Shown: positions 7,570 to 15,702, counted from the stretch's first letter. The stretch: 27,639 bases of DNA from Pseudonocardiaceae bacterium (GCA_025937115.1 JAICSB010000004.1:1-27639), one strand, 5' to 3'. Numbers and translations are program-made. The notes: a model not told the origin generated them from the sequence alone.

Positions 7570-7777
7570 CGGAGACCCCGGCCGGCGCCGACAGCTAGGC
7601 GCGTCCGCGAACCGTTGCTATCCATCCTCTCGTTAGCCGAGTCGGCTGTGGCGGCGCACCTACCGGGAACGCTCGCCGGGCAACCCGGCCGCGACCGAGC
7701 ACGGCCCGCAGGGCCGCGCGCAGTGTCGTGGATCCGGTTGCACGGCAAGGCGACCACCGCGCTACAGATGGGTGCAC

Positions 7778-7796
7778 GCGCCGGCGCAGCCGGCGC
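7778..7796. repeat. GC-rich hairpin with a three-base loop
   Basis: GCGCCGGC-GCA-GCCGGCGC, an 8-bp perfect stem about 230 nt before the XRE regulator gene. Function unknown. Confidence 0.5.
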
Positions 7797-8028
7797 CTTG
7801 ATCCATTAGAGGTTAGTTCGGCAACACACGCTGTAACGCAGGGTGAGTCACGGTGTGACACATGTTCGCGGACTCTTCGGTGGGTGTTGGGCGATGCCCG
7901 GGATGAGCACGTAGTGGGTTCAGGGTGTCGTTGAGGCTGAGTCGGGAGGGTCGGCCGGTCTAGTGGGAGTTAGCCCCGGTGGTCTCGCGTACCCTCGTGA
8001 GGCGGACATGCGCGACGTAGGGAGCACC

Positions 8029-9324
8029 ATGGCCTTTAAAGGTGTGGACTTGGCGATCTTCGAGTGCGACGACATGCGCCAGGCGCTGGCGCAGCGTGAC
8101 ATCGGCACTGTCTACCGCATACTCGTCGATCACGGAGTGGCCCAGCGCTACCTCGCCGAGCTTGTTGGCCAGAGCCAGTCCGAGGTCTCAGAGATCCTCA
8201 ATGGGCGCCAGGTGCAGAGCTACGACGTTCTCGTACGGGTCGCTGAGGGCTTGGGGGTATCGCGCGGAGCGTTAGGTCTTGCTTACGCTGAGGACCGCGA
8301 GGGGCCAGAGCCGTTCTATGACGAGGTGACCGAGGAGATGCGGCGACGTGCGTTGCTCGCTGCTGGTGCTGTAGCGCTGTTCGGCAGGCCAGTGCTGGGC
8401 GAGGTCCTGGAGCTACCGGACCGCCCTGCCTCAGCTACGCCGTTGCCCGATCGCCTGGGTGTAGCTGACGTGGAGGCGATGCGCGAGCTGACGTGCAAAC
8501 TCGAAGCCGAGGCGCAGTACTACGGCGGCGGTGTCGAGGTGCTCAGCCCGGTAGCAACCAGAGCAGAGCGGTTGCTGAAGGTCCCCGCCGCGGACGCCAC
8601 GAAGCAGGCGCTAGTCACCACTCTCGCTGATCTCCACAACGTGGCCGCGTGGGCGGCGTTCGACTCACACCAGGACGACACGTCGCGCTACCACTTTGCT
8701 CGTGCAATGAGCCTGGGCAATGATAGTGATGGATTCCAATACGCGCGTGCTGCCTACCTTGCTGGGGTGTCGACGGCTGAGCGCGGGCATTTCAACGACG
8801 GCATCAAGCTGATGCAGCTGGGCCAAATGCGCCTCAGTGAGTTCCCGAGGGCGCAACGGGCCGGCGAACTCGCCGCGTGGATCAACGCAGACATGGCTTG
8901 CGCTCTTGGGCACATGGGTGCGACCGACGTTGCGCGGTCTGCACTGGCGAGGGCTCGTGGGGGATGGCAAGCACCCGACGCTGATGACGAAGCGGACATG
9001 CAGTGGGTGACAGCGCTGGTGGAGATGCACCTGGGTCGCGCTGATAGTGCCGAACAGCTCGTGTCGGCGTCGGTACGTCGGTGGAGCGACACCCAGGATC
9101 GTCGCCAGGCCGTGTTGGGACGAATCACGCTGGCTCAGCTGCACGTGCAGGCCGGGGACAGCAATGCCCCAGAGTTTGCGCATCAGGCGATCGGCGATGT
9201 GCGCGAACTTCGGTCGATGCGAGCGCGCGAACGACTTCGGCCGCTGGTGCAGGCGATGGAGGAACGGCCCGAGCCTCACTACCGGGAGCTATCCTCCTTC
9301 GCCCGTCGGAGCGTTGCTGTCTAG
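8029..9324 (+). CDS. XRE-family HTH regulator with TPR-like C-terminal region
   Basis: A 431-residue protein. ATG 8029 follows AGGGAG (8019-8024); ATG 8008, seven codons upstream and preceded by GAGG, is an alternative. The N-terminus FKGVDLAIFECDDMRQALAQR begins the family here (quoted: GVDLAIFECDDMRQALAQR). An HTH_3 domain follows at about 39-77 (QRYLAELVGQSQSEVSEIL). Next comes an RRRALLAAGAVALFG segment near residue 120, then all-helical TPR-like repeats to the end. These cytosolic actinobacterial regulators bind DNA through the HTH and are thought to sense ligands or partners through the TPR part. It faces the second XRE regulator tail to tail and lies upstream of the AICE transfer genes, so it may control the element. 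Its ligand is unknown. Confidence 0.8.
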   Translation: MAFKGVDLAIFECDDMRQALAQRDIGTVYRILVDHGVAQRYLAELVGQSQSEVSEILNGRQVQSYDVLVRVAEGLGVSRGALGLAYAEDREGPEPFYDEVTEEMRRRALLAAGAVALFGRPVLGEVLELPDRPASATPLPDRLGVADVEAMRELTCKLEAEAQYYGGGVEVLSPVATRAERLLKVPAADATKQALVTTLADLHNVAAWAAFDSHQDDTSRYHFARAMSLGNDSDGFQYARAAYLAGVSTAERGHFNDGIKLMQLGQMRLSEFPRAQRAGELAAWINADMACALGHMGATDVARSALARARGGWQAPDADDEADMQWVTALVEMHLGRADSAEQLVSASVRRWSDTQDRRQAVLGRITLAQLHVQAGDSNAPEFAHQAIGDVRELRSMRARERLRPLVQAMEERPEPHYRELSSFARRSVAV

Positions 9325-9400
9325 GAGCGTCCGGCGACGTGTTCGGCCCATTCGAGCTGCGTAGCGGCGGCGCGATCCAGTTCAGTGCGTTGCCCCACCC

Positions 9401-10807
9401 TTATCGGCGTAAGGTGCAGAGGATTTGGTCCCGGAGGGCACTGGTAGCGCTCGGATTTCCGTTGGTAGTCAGCGCCGATGCCAGGGTCAAGAGTCGTTGT
9501 CTGGCAATACTGGTCCCGGTGCGTACTGTGACATCCAGTGCATCGTCGATGAGAGCGTTGGCGTGGTCGTAGTCTTTCGTTCGGACGGCAAGGGTCGTGA
9601 GATCGGCAAGTGCGATGGCGCGGGCCTGGTTGTTCGTGGGAGACAGGGAGGCGAGTAAGGAATTAGCGGCGGCGGTGGCGTCGGGGTGGTTCAGCGCCAT
9701 GTAGGTGGACACGGTGAAGCCACCAAGCCTGTTCGCGGTGAAAAACCCGGTCCACACTCGTTCCGTGCGTGGCCGAGCGAAGTCGAACGCGGTGAACGCA
9801 CGTTCCAGCGCGCGCAGGGCCGCTGTTTCGTCGCCTAGACGACTCAACTCCTCAGCTTCGCGTGCGGCGATCCATGACCGTGTCGTGGGCGCGGAGCACC
9901 CCGGCACGTAGTCTTCGGCTTGGCGCAGTAATCGGACAGCAGGCGCGATATCGTTTCTTGAACCGGCCAAATAGCTCCAATTCGCCAGTGTGTAGGCGGC
10001 GAGTGCACGATCGCCGGTTTCCTTGGCGATCTTCAGCGTTGCCCGCCACGTGTCCGCTGCTTCGTTTCCCCGGCCCAGGTCGAAATACAACCAGCCGATC
10101 AATGCCTCAGTTTCGCCCATCATCACAGCCAGCGGCTCCCGCGTGGCGTCGGTTCGGGCGTTGCCGAGCAGGGTGGTCAGCGTGGCGCGGTGTTTCGTGA
10201 GTGAGTCGAACATTTGCCGCGCTGGCACCGCGTACTGAGTGTCAAACAAATCCGCCGTCCGGTCTTGCATGAGCGCGACCGTGGCGGTATCGACCGGGCG
10301 TCCCTTGTCGACCGAATCCATCAGCCGCTGCCACGGGGCATCAGCGAGCAGACCACTACTCGCGGCCGCAGCGGCAACCCCCGCGACCTTCAGAAGGTCT
10401 CGTCTGCGCACGTCGTCGTCCTCGCCCTGAGCTGGCTCCTCCAGGGTAACTCGCGGCGGCAGGACGTCGAGTGCTTCGGACGGGCTGGGTGTCACCTCAA
10501 ACCACAACAGGTGCGCAGGGACGTGCAGGACCCGCGCCCACTGGTCGAGTCTGACCAGGTCACGGACCGGTGCGACGGCCCGCTCGATGCGGCTGAGCTG
10601 GCCCTGGGTGATCCCCAACCACCCAGCGAGCTGCGTCTGCTGCACCGGCGGTGTCTGCACGAGGCGATACGCCCGAAGCAACCGGCCGAAGTGCCGCTCC
10701 CGGGCAGCCGCCCGAAGCTCACCCTGCTCCCAAAAATCCGCCAGAGGCACCGGCGGCACCCCGAGGGCATCAGCCGACGCAGACCCACGTGGGTGTTGAC
10801 CTCTCAT
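9401..10807 (-). CDS. XRE-family HTH regulator with TPR-like domain, divergent from the AICE genes
   Basis: A 468-residue protein. ATG 10807 is chosen because GGGAG lies 6 nt upstream; the frame is open further, but without a ribosome site. An HTH occupies about 40-100 (QTQLAGWLGITQGQLSRIE). A linker leads to RRRDLLKVAGVAAAAAS (about 135-150), which resembles a twin-arginine or membrane segment but is internal. The rest is helical TPR-like sequence (EALIGWLYFDLGRGNEAADTW, here split as EALIGWLYF and DLGRGNEAADTW, and AAYTLANWSYLAGS). It is transcribed away from the 11027 gene across a 219-bp region with repeated boxes, the classic layout of a self-regulating repressor or activator of the element, comparable in position to KorSA-type control in pSAM2. 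The direct target is inference. Confidence 0.82.
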   Translation of the reverse strand: MRGQHPRGSASADALGVPPVPLADFWEQGELRAAARERHFGRLLRAYRLVQTPPVQQTQLAGWLGITQGQLSRIERAVAPVRDLVRLDQWARVLHVPAHLLWFEVTPSPSEALDVLPPRVTLEEPAQGEDDDVRRRDLLKVAGVAAAAASSGLLADAPWQRLMDSVDKGRPVDTATVALMQDRTADLFDTQYAVPARQMFDSLTKHRATLTTLLGNARTDATREPLAVMMGETEALIGWLYFDLGRGNEAADTWRATLKIAKETGDRALAAYTLANWSYLAGSRNDIAPAVRLLRQAEDYVPGCSAPTTRSWIAAREAEELSRLGDETAALRALERAFTAFDFARPRTERVWTGFFTANRLGGFTVSTYMALNHPDATAAANSLLASLSPTNNQARAIALADLTTLAVRTKDYDHANALIDDALDVTVRTGTSIARQRLLTLASALTTNGNPSATSALRDQILCTLRR

Positions 10808-11026
10808 CGCAACTCCCAAGATGGACGGCGTATGCGCGCGGCATATATTAGAGCATCGCTTTGCGCCCCTGTGAGCTGCCCTTATGCGTGGGACACATAT
10901 GCATGCCCATTGCCGACCGGCCATATGCGCTTGCCTTGTTGGAGATTCGCGCTCTCAGTGGGAGCGTGTAGACGTCCGACAAGACCCACGACAACAGGGA
11001 GGACGGACCAGTGAGAGGACCCAAAG
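10808..11026. promoter_or_regulatory. divergent control region with four TATGCRYG-like boxes
   Basis: Between the XRE regulator and the AICE operon. Boxes: TATGCGCG (10831), TATGCGTG (10883), TATGCATG (10898) and TATGCGCT (10924). The region also contains CATATATTA at 10842, whose complement TAATAT could serve as a -10 for the regulator gene. The boxes are candidate operators for the adjacent XRE protein; no binding evidence exists. Confidence 0.4.
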
Positions 11027-11308
11027 ATGGCAGCACGACCACGACGCAACAAGACCCGTCATGTCAAGTCTGCCCAGGAAAGGCTCGGCGACGAGGGCGC
11101 GGAACGCTACATGTGGGTATTCCCAGAAGGACACCACATCGTGCTCACCATACCCGGCCTGCGCAATCTCAAACTCAACGTCAATGACGCCCGCACGATC
11201 GGAGAAATACTCATCCAAACAGCAGACGAGATGACCAAGCATCACAACAACCAGACAGAAGGTGAGGATAACGATGGCAGCCCCAAAGAACATCCGACTG
11301 AAGGCTGA
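11027..11308 (+). CDS. small protein of unknown function, first gene of the AICE operon
   Basis: A 93-residue product; GAGAGGA (11013-11019) precedes the ATG by 7 nt. The N-terminus is strongly basic (MAARPRRNKTRHVKSA). The middle, with YMWVFPEGHHIVLTIPGL and a helix NDARTIGEILIQTADEM, suggests a small beta-alpha domain, and the tail is acidic. No named family was recognised. Its end overlaps the pra-like start by 35 nt in another frame, so the two are probably co-translated. Position directly after the divergent control region makes it an early gene of the element. Confidence 0.7.
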   Translation: MAARPRRNKTRHVKSAQERLGDEGAERYMWVFPEGHHIVLTIPGLRNLKLNVNDARTIGEILIQTADEMTKHHNNQTEGEDNDGSPKEHPTEG

Positions 11309-11747
11309 CTTCGACGAATGGTTCCCGCAAGGGTTGTACCTAGTCGGGGAGATTGCGCCGGTGACCGAGTACCAATCCCAAGAGGACCGAGGCCGCAACC
11401 GGCCAGTGCGGCCACGGATCGACGAGGTGACCGGCTTGCCACTGTACCGGGGCACCTTCGCGGACCCCTCGGCCGAGAAGGACCGCGACAAGTCGGTCAC
11501 TGTCGAGTTCGCCTGCCCTCACCAGCCAGTACCCCCACAGCCCGTTGCGGGTGCACCGTTTCGACCGGTGGTACTGGAGACCATGACCGTGGCACCGCGG
11601 GCGGAAACCTCCGGCCAGGCCAAGTGGATCACCTGGGTCATCCGAGCCACCGGCATGACAGCGCCGGGTACCTCAGCGATGGCTGCGGCGAGGTCTGCTG
11701 GTCGGAGCACCGCCACAACTGAAGTGGCCGGGAGGACAGCGGCGTGA
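11274..11747 (+). CDS. pra: Pra-like plasmid replication, integration and excision activator
   Basis: A 157-residue protein. ATG 11274 is preferred over 11262 because AAGGTGAGGA lies just before it. The pattern fits the actinobacterial Pra family: an N-terminal basic strand then DFDEWFPQGLYLVGEIAPV, then RIDEVTGLPLYRGTFADP, a conserved KSVTVEFACP strand, PFRPVVLETMTVAPR, and the C-terminal WITWVIRATGM. In pSAM2, Pra switches on the replication-excision-integration genes. Its place upstream of traB, rep, xis and int agrees with that role. The C-terminal 25 residues are low-complexity Ala/Thr/Arg. The assignment rests on motif memory, not alignment. Confidence 0.72.
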   Translation: MAAPKNIRLKADFDEWFPQGLYLVGEIAPVTEYQSQEDRGRNRPVRPRIDEVTGLPLYRGTFADPSAEKDRDKSVTVEFACPHQPVPPQPVAGAPFRPVVLETMTVAPRAETSGQAKWITWVIRATGMTAPGTSAMAAARSAGRSTATTEVAGRTAA

Positions 11748-11821
11748 CCAAACCCACTATGGGCAGGGTAAGGGCGGACCCGGGGGGTGATGCCACCGAA
11801 AGGACAGGCCAGCAACCCTAA
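11744..11821 (+). CDS. possible 25-codon ORF coupled to pra
   Basis: GTG 11744 overlaps the pra stop (GTGA), and GGAGG (11731-11735) stands 8 nt upstream. The predicted peptide is basic and hydrophilic and matches no family. Translation is plausible from the start signals only; it may simply be a leader or chance frame. Confidence 0.25.
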   Translation: MTKPTMGRVRADPGGDATERTGQQP

Positions 11822-11977
11822 GACCAATATTAATCCGAATAGAACCACGGGCATGGGCCACGTGGCGAGAACACCTGTGCCCATTGCCTGATAACGAAAC
11901 CAGCGGCGCAGAAGCGGATTCCTGGCTACCAACCCGTTCCGCTTCTGCGCCATCCACCCAGTCAGGAGTGAACACCA
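11822..11977. other. gap in the AICE operon with a large dyad
   Basis: Short non-coding interval between the pra region and the small gene at 11978. Its main feature is the 14-bp inverted repeat at 11905-11951. The reverse strand has a hydrophobic open frame that also runs antisense through pra; it is not supported. Confidence 0.4.
11905..11951. repeat. perfect 14-bp inverted repeat upstream of traB
   Basis: GGCGCAGAAGCGGA (11905-11918) and TCCGCTTCTGCGCC (11938-11951) are exact reverse complements around a 19-nt loop. No T-run follows. In this position it could be a replication origin hairpin, a conjugal transfer (clt) site recognised by TraB, or an attenuator; the sequence alone does not decide. 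Confidence 0.7.
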
Positions 11978-12178
11978 GTGAGGATACACAAGACCACCGG
12001 GCAGGGCGCAAGCCCCCCATCCGGTCTGAATGAAAACCGCGACAAACCACCGCGTCCGAACCGGCCACGGATGGGCACCTTCGCGCCCGCCGGTGCCCGG
12101 CGTTCCGAGGTATTGCCGCGGATCTTCGTTGTGTCGATCACCGCAATTACCTGTGTCAGGTTCGGGGGTGGTCGGTGA
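11978..12178 (+). CDS. small ORF overlapping the traB start
   Basis: 66 codons from GTG 11978, with AGGAG (11964-11968) 9 nt upstream; its stop overlaps the traB start region (GTGATG), which implies coupling. The product is basic and Pro/Arg-rich, with one short hydrophobic stretch (RIFVVSITAITCV) near the C-terminus. Pro/Arg-rich sequence is easily produced by chance in GC-rich DNA, so support comes mainly from the start signals. Function unknown; AICEs often carry small spread genes near traB. Confidence 0.45.
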   Translation: MRIHKTTGQGASPPSGLNENRDKPPRPNRPRMGTFAPAGARRSEVLPRIFVVSITAITCVRFGGGR

Positions 12179-13773
12179 TGAATGCCTACAGCATCAGCTT
12201 GTTGATTTTAAGTGGCGTCATTTTGGGCGTCGTGGTGTGGGTGCTGGCCAAACTCGGCAGGGTGCTGGTCAGGGTCGCCGAGGCGCTGGCTGCGGCTGCG
12301 GTGGTGCTCCTCGTCCTAGGCCTGGTGATCAAGGCCATGTGGTGGGCGATCCGGCAGGCGCTCACCCACCGGCGGACCAGCCTGACCGTGCTGACGGTGG
12401 CGGCATGGTGGCACTGGTGGGGCTGGACCTCGCTGGCCCTCACCGCCGGCGCAGTCGCGGGCGCGCTCACCGGGTGGCGGCTGATCGACATCACGTCCTT
12501 TGATGCCTGGGCGGGTCGGCATATGCGGGCCTGGTGGCTGCGCTGGACGGTCTACGCACCCAAGCTGCCGCAGTGGCTGCACGCCTGCGGCCTGAGCATC
12601 AAACCAGACGCCATACCCGTCGTGGTCACCGTGAATCCCCTGGGCCGCACTCTTCGCCGCGGCCGAAACCAGACACGGGCCCGGCTGCCCAAGGTACTCG
12701 GCGTGCGCTCCGGCGCCTCCTGGGACGAGGTCCGGGTGCGATTGGTTCCCGGCCAGAAACCCGAGGACTACGACGAGGCCGCACGGGCATTGGCCTCAGC
12801 ACGCGCGGTGATGCGCTGCCAGGTCCGCGAACTCACCCCCAACGTCGTGTCAATCGATTTCCAACGCCGCAACCTAATCGCCGAGCCGGTGACCTGCCTC
12901 GACCTGGACGATCTGGCTGCTGTCGCGGGTGAGTCAGTGGATTTACAACGGGTGTGGACCGGGCGCACCGAATACGGCCAAGACTGGCACGTGCCCCTGG
13001 CCGGCTCAGCCAGCCACACCCTCACCGCGGGCACAAGCGGGGCCGGCAAGAACTCCGTGACGTGGTGCCCACTGGTCTCCATCGCCCCCGCCATCCGCGA
13101 CGGCCTGGTCCTGGTGTCTGGAATCGACCCCAAAGGCATGGAACTGGCCTACGGCCGGCGGATCTTCCACCGCTACGCGGTCACCGGCACCGACGCCGTC
13201 ATGGTGCTCGATGAGCTGATCGAGGCAATGCAGGCCCGCAAAGCCACCTTCGCCGGCCGCGTCCGGACGGTGCCGATCACCCGCGAACACCCACTGGAAC
13301 TGCTGGAATTCGACGAAATCGGCGCCCTCACCAAATACACCGACCGCAAGACCCGCGACGCGATCACCGAGAAAGTCGCTCTGCTCACGACGCAAGGGCG
13401 GGCATTGGGATTCACGGTGCGCGGCTATGTCCAAGAACCCACCAAGGACACCGTCCCCGTCCGGGACTTGTTTCCCCGGCGGATTTGTCTGCGGGTCTCG
13501 GTCAAGTCGCATGTGGGGATGGTGCTCGGCGATCAGGCCTACGAGCGGGGCGCCTGGGCCAACCGGATCACTGACGCCGAGGCCGGTGTCGGCTACGTGT
13601 TCGGGGAAGGCATCCGCGAACCCCTCCGTGTCCGCGCTGGCTGGGTCCCTGACGAGATGATCAAGCGTCTCGAAGCGTTCGTCACCAACCCCGTGGAGCA
13701 CGACACCGCGGTGCTGCCCTTTCCCACCAAACCCACTGGTCCCGGCGGATCGAGTCGCGGAGGGGCGGCATGA
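12175..13773 (+). CDS. traB: FtsK/SpoIIIE-type conjugal DNA translocase (TraB/TraSA-like)
   Basis: About 532 residues, starting at GTG 12175 or ATG 12178. Hydrophobic helices at about 8-60 and 75-105 anchor it in the membrane; the C-terminal two thirds is an FtsK ATPase. Walker A is GTSGAGKNS (286-294), Walker B LLEFDEI (around 375-381), with the family blocks GIDPKGMELAYG and LTTQGRALGF. Such proteins form a hexameric pump that moves double-stranded element DNA between hyphae after binding the clt site. Walker A has Asn after GK where this AICE group more often has Ser or Gly, and DPKG-MEL lacks one Gly of the usual DPKGGMEL. The C-terminus lacks a clear winged helix. It is coupled to rep by an ATGA overlap. 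Confidence 0.9.
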   Translation: MMNAYSISLLILSGVILGVVVWVLAKLGRVLVRVAEALAAAAVVLLVLGLVIKAMWWAIRQALTHRRTSLTVLTVAAWWHWWGWTSLALTAGAVAGALTGWRLIDITSFDAWAGRHMRAWWLRWTVYAPKLPQWLHACGLSIKPDAIPVVVTVNPLGRTLRRGRNQTRARLPKVLGVRSGASWDEVRVRLVPGQKPEDYDEAARALASARAVMRCQVRELTPNVVSIDFQRRNLIAEPVTCLDLDDLAAVAGESVDLQRVWTGRTEYGQDWHVPLAGSASHTLTAGTSGAGKNSVTWCPLVSIAPAIRDGLVLVSGIDPKGMELAYGRRIFHRYAVTGTDAVMVLDELIEAMQARKATFAGRVRTVPITREHPLELLEFDEIGALTKYTDRKTRDAITEKVALLTTQGRALGFTVRGYVQEPTKDTVPVRDLFPRRICLRVSVKSHVGMVLGDQAYERGAWANRITDAEAGVGYVFGEGIREPLRVRAGWVPDEMIKRLEAFVTNPVEHDTAVLPFPTKPTGPGGSSRGGAA

Positions 13774-15419
13774 GCACCCCCACGGAGGCTATGATCGATT
13801 CACCGGATGCGCGCACGCGGGTTGAGCGGATGCGCCAACCCTTGGCCGCCGATGTGGTGGCGGCGGTCGCCGATGCGCACGGGGTGTGCATACGGCCGTT
13901 CACCATGGAAGTCGGCGACCCCGCGACCGGCGAGCTGCGCTACGTGCCCCTACCCTGCGGGTCCACCCTCGAATCGGTGTGTGGGCCGTGTGCGCGTAAG
14001 GCCCGGGCACTGCGGATGGCGCAGTGCCGCGAAGGCTGGCACCTCACTCAAGAACCCACCCTCGACGCTGACAAGCCGACCGAGGAACAGCGGGCCCAGC
14101 TGACCGCGCGGGCCGACCTGGTCCAGCTCTACCGCCACGCCGTCGCCGAGGGCAGTGATGGTGATGTGGACGAGTTCCGGGAGGCCATCCGGGAAGCCGA
14201 TGACAAACTTCGGCAACTTGGCGTGCGGGGACACTTGCCCCCGCCTGACCCGCCGGCCAAGCGTCCCTCGAAACGGTCTACCCGGCGGCGCCAGGATTCG
14301 CCGGATCTGCCCACCCGCAAGGTCAGCAAGACCACCGTAGGTCGGGAGTTCGCGGGACGGTTCAGGCCTTCGATGTTCGTCACCTTGACCTGCCCCAGTT
14401 ACGGGCGAGTGCACCAGGACGGAACCCCGCTCGACCCGGATACCTACGACTACCGGCGGGCCGCCCGAGATGCGGTGCACTTCGCCTCCCTGGTCGATCG
14501 GTGGTGGCAGAACCTACGCCGGGTCGTGGGCTGGGAAGTCCAGTACTTCGCTACCGTCGAGCCGCAAAAACGGGCCGCGCCGCACCTGCACACCGCCTTG
14601 CGGGGGTCGATCCCGCATGAGGTGATCCGCCAGGTCACCGCGGCCACCTACCACCAGGTCTGGTGGCCCCACCACGACCGCCTTCTCTACACCGACGGCC
14701 GGCTGCCGGTGTGGGAACCCACCCTCAAGGCCTTCATTGATCCCGACACCCGTCAACCCCTCACGCCGTGGGATGAGGCGCTGGAGGAGGTGGAGCAACC
14801 GGCGCACGTGGTGGCCTTCGGGAGTCAGGTGCACTCCAAGGGCATTCTGGGTGGCACCGACGACGCCGGCCGGCATATCGGATACCTGACCAAGTACCTG
14901 GTCAAAAGCGTGACCGAAATCGTCACGCCGGACACTGACGCCCAACACCGCCACGCCGACCGGCTCCACGCCGAACTATCGATCACTCCCTGCTCGCCGC
15001 GGTGTGCGGTGTGGCTGCTCTACGGAATCCAACCCCAGGGCGTCACCTCCCGGACCATGCCGGGGCGCTGTAAGAGCCGCGCGCACCGCCGCAACACCCT
15101 GGGCCTGCCTGGAAGGCGGGTGCTGGTCTCCCGCAAATGGTCTGGCAAGACGCTGGCCGACCACCGCGCTGACCGGATGGCCTTCGTGACACAAACCTTG
15201 GCGGCGGTGGGGATCGACAAACCGGTACAGGACTCCTCCCGGTTGATCTGGCGCAAACTCGCTCCCGGGGATCCCCACGTGCCACCCCGAACGCACCTGA
15301 TCATGCAGGCCATCGCCCAACGCATCACATGGCGCGCCGAATACGACCGAGCCATGTTAGCCGCGACCGGACCGCCGCTGGACCCCGAAACTTCGGCAAC
15401 TCAACCGAGAGCAGCTTGA
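13770..15419 (+). CDS. repSA: rolling-circle replication initiator (RepSA-like)
   Basis: A 549-residue protein, typical length for AICE initiators. The N-terminus has a Cys cluster (C63, CGPC at 71-74), likely zinc-binding. The HUH endonuclease core shows FVTLTC (203-208), PHLH (271-274, metal-binding His pair) and GYLTKYLVKS (371-380) with Tyr372 or Tyr376 as the nicking residue. The N-terminal 200 residues include a basic linker. The enzyme nicks the double-strand origin and stays bound to the 5' end while the element replicates. ATG 13770 overlaps the traB stop. The origin may lie inside or near this gene, as in pSAM2, but no nick site was identified. Confidence 0.88.
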   Translation: MSTPTEAMIDSPDARTRVERMRQPLAADVVAAVADAHGVCIRPFTMEVGDPATGELRYVPLPCGSTLESVCGPCARKARALRMAQCREGWHLTQEPTLDADKPTEEQRAQLTARADLVQLYRHAVAEGSDGDVDEFREAIREADDKLRQLGVRGHLPPPDPPAKRPSKRSTRRRQDSPDLPTRKVSKTTVGREFAGRFRPSMFVTLTCPSYGRVHQDGTPLDPDTYDYRRAARDAVHFASLVDRWWQNLRRVVGWEVQYFATVEPQKRAAPHLHTALRGSIPHEVIRQVTAATYHQVWWPHHDRLLYTDGRLPVWEPTLKAFIDPDTRQPLTPWDEALEEVEQPAHVVAFGSQVHSKGILGGTDDAGRHIGYLTKYLVKSVTEIVTPDTDAQHRHADRLHAELSITPCSPRCAVWLLYGIQPQGVTSRTMPGRCKSRAHRRNTLGLPGRRVLVSRKWSGKTLADHRADRMAFVTQTLAAVGIDKPVQDSSRLIWRKLAPGDPHVPPRTHLIMQAIAQRITWRAEYDRAMLAATGPPLDPETSATQPRAA

Positions 15420-15432
15420 CCGGGGGAACGCG

Positions 15433-15657
15433 ATGGCCAAGGAAAGTAAATCACAGTGTGTGCCAGTTATCGGAGAACCGCTGTGGACCCCGGGTGACCT
15501 GTCCGAATTCTTATCCATCCCCGAGAAGACTTTGCGGGAATGGCGGTCGAAGGGATCTGGCCCGCGGTGGCGCAAGGTCGGCAAGCACATTCGCTACGAG
15601 CCGGACGCGATCCGGGCGTGGCTGGACACCCTTACCGGTGACGCTAACGCAGCGTAA
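15433..15657 (+). CDS. xis: excisionase, MerR-type helix-turn-helix
   Basis: A 74-residue protein 13 nt after rep, with GGGGGAA before the ATG. LWTPGDLSEFLSIPEKTLREW and GPRWRKVGKHIRYEPDAIRAWL (first quoted as WTPGDLSEFLSIPEKTLREW; second as KHIRYEPDAIRAWL) match the winged-helix DNA-binding fold of AICE and phage Xis proteins. Xis bends DNA at the att sites and turns the integrase reaction toward excision. Its place between rep and int is the standard AICE order. Confidence 0.88.
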   Translation: MAKESKSQCVPVIGEPLWTPGDLSEFLSIPEKTLREWRSKGSGPRWRKVGKHIRYEPDAIRAWLDTLTGDANAA

Positions 15658-15702
15658 CTACCTGGAGTTTCACCGATCATCAAATTTGAGAGGGCAGGGA
15701 CG

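Larger units (their letters stand above)
6960..8007. other. 1-kb gene-poor region rich in inverted repeats
   Basis: No supported gene; the open frames are short, Arg/Pro-rich and lack ribosome sites. It holds a strong hairpin at 7156-7203, a GCGGTAC/GTACCGC pair (7321-7327 and 7354-7360), an 11-bp long-range pair (7432-7442 and 7559-7569) and a GC hairpin at 7778-7796. It could be a structured RNA, a decayed intron or element end, or the leader of the XRE gene. Confidence 0.4.

Noticed and set aside
11519..11989. Reverse-strand ORF with a hydrophobic segment antisense to pra
   Set aside because: It lacks a ribosome site, half of it is antisense to a recognisable gene and its hydrophobic part crosses a perfect dyad; no family resemblance.
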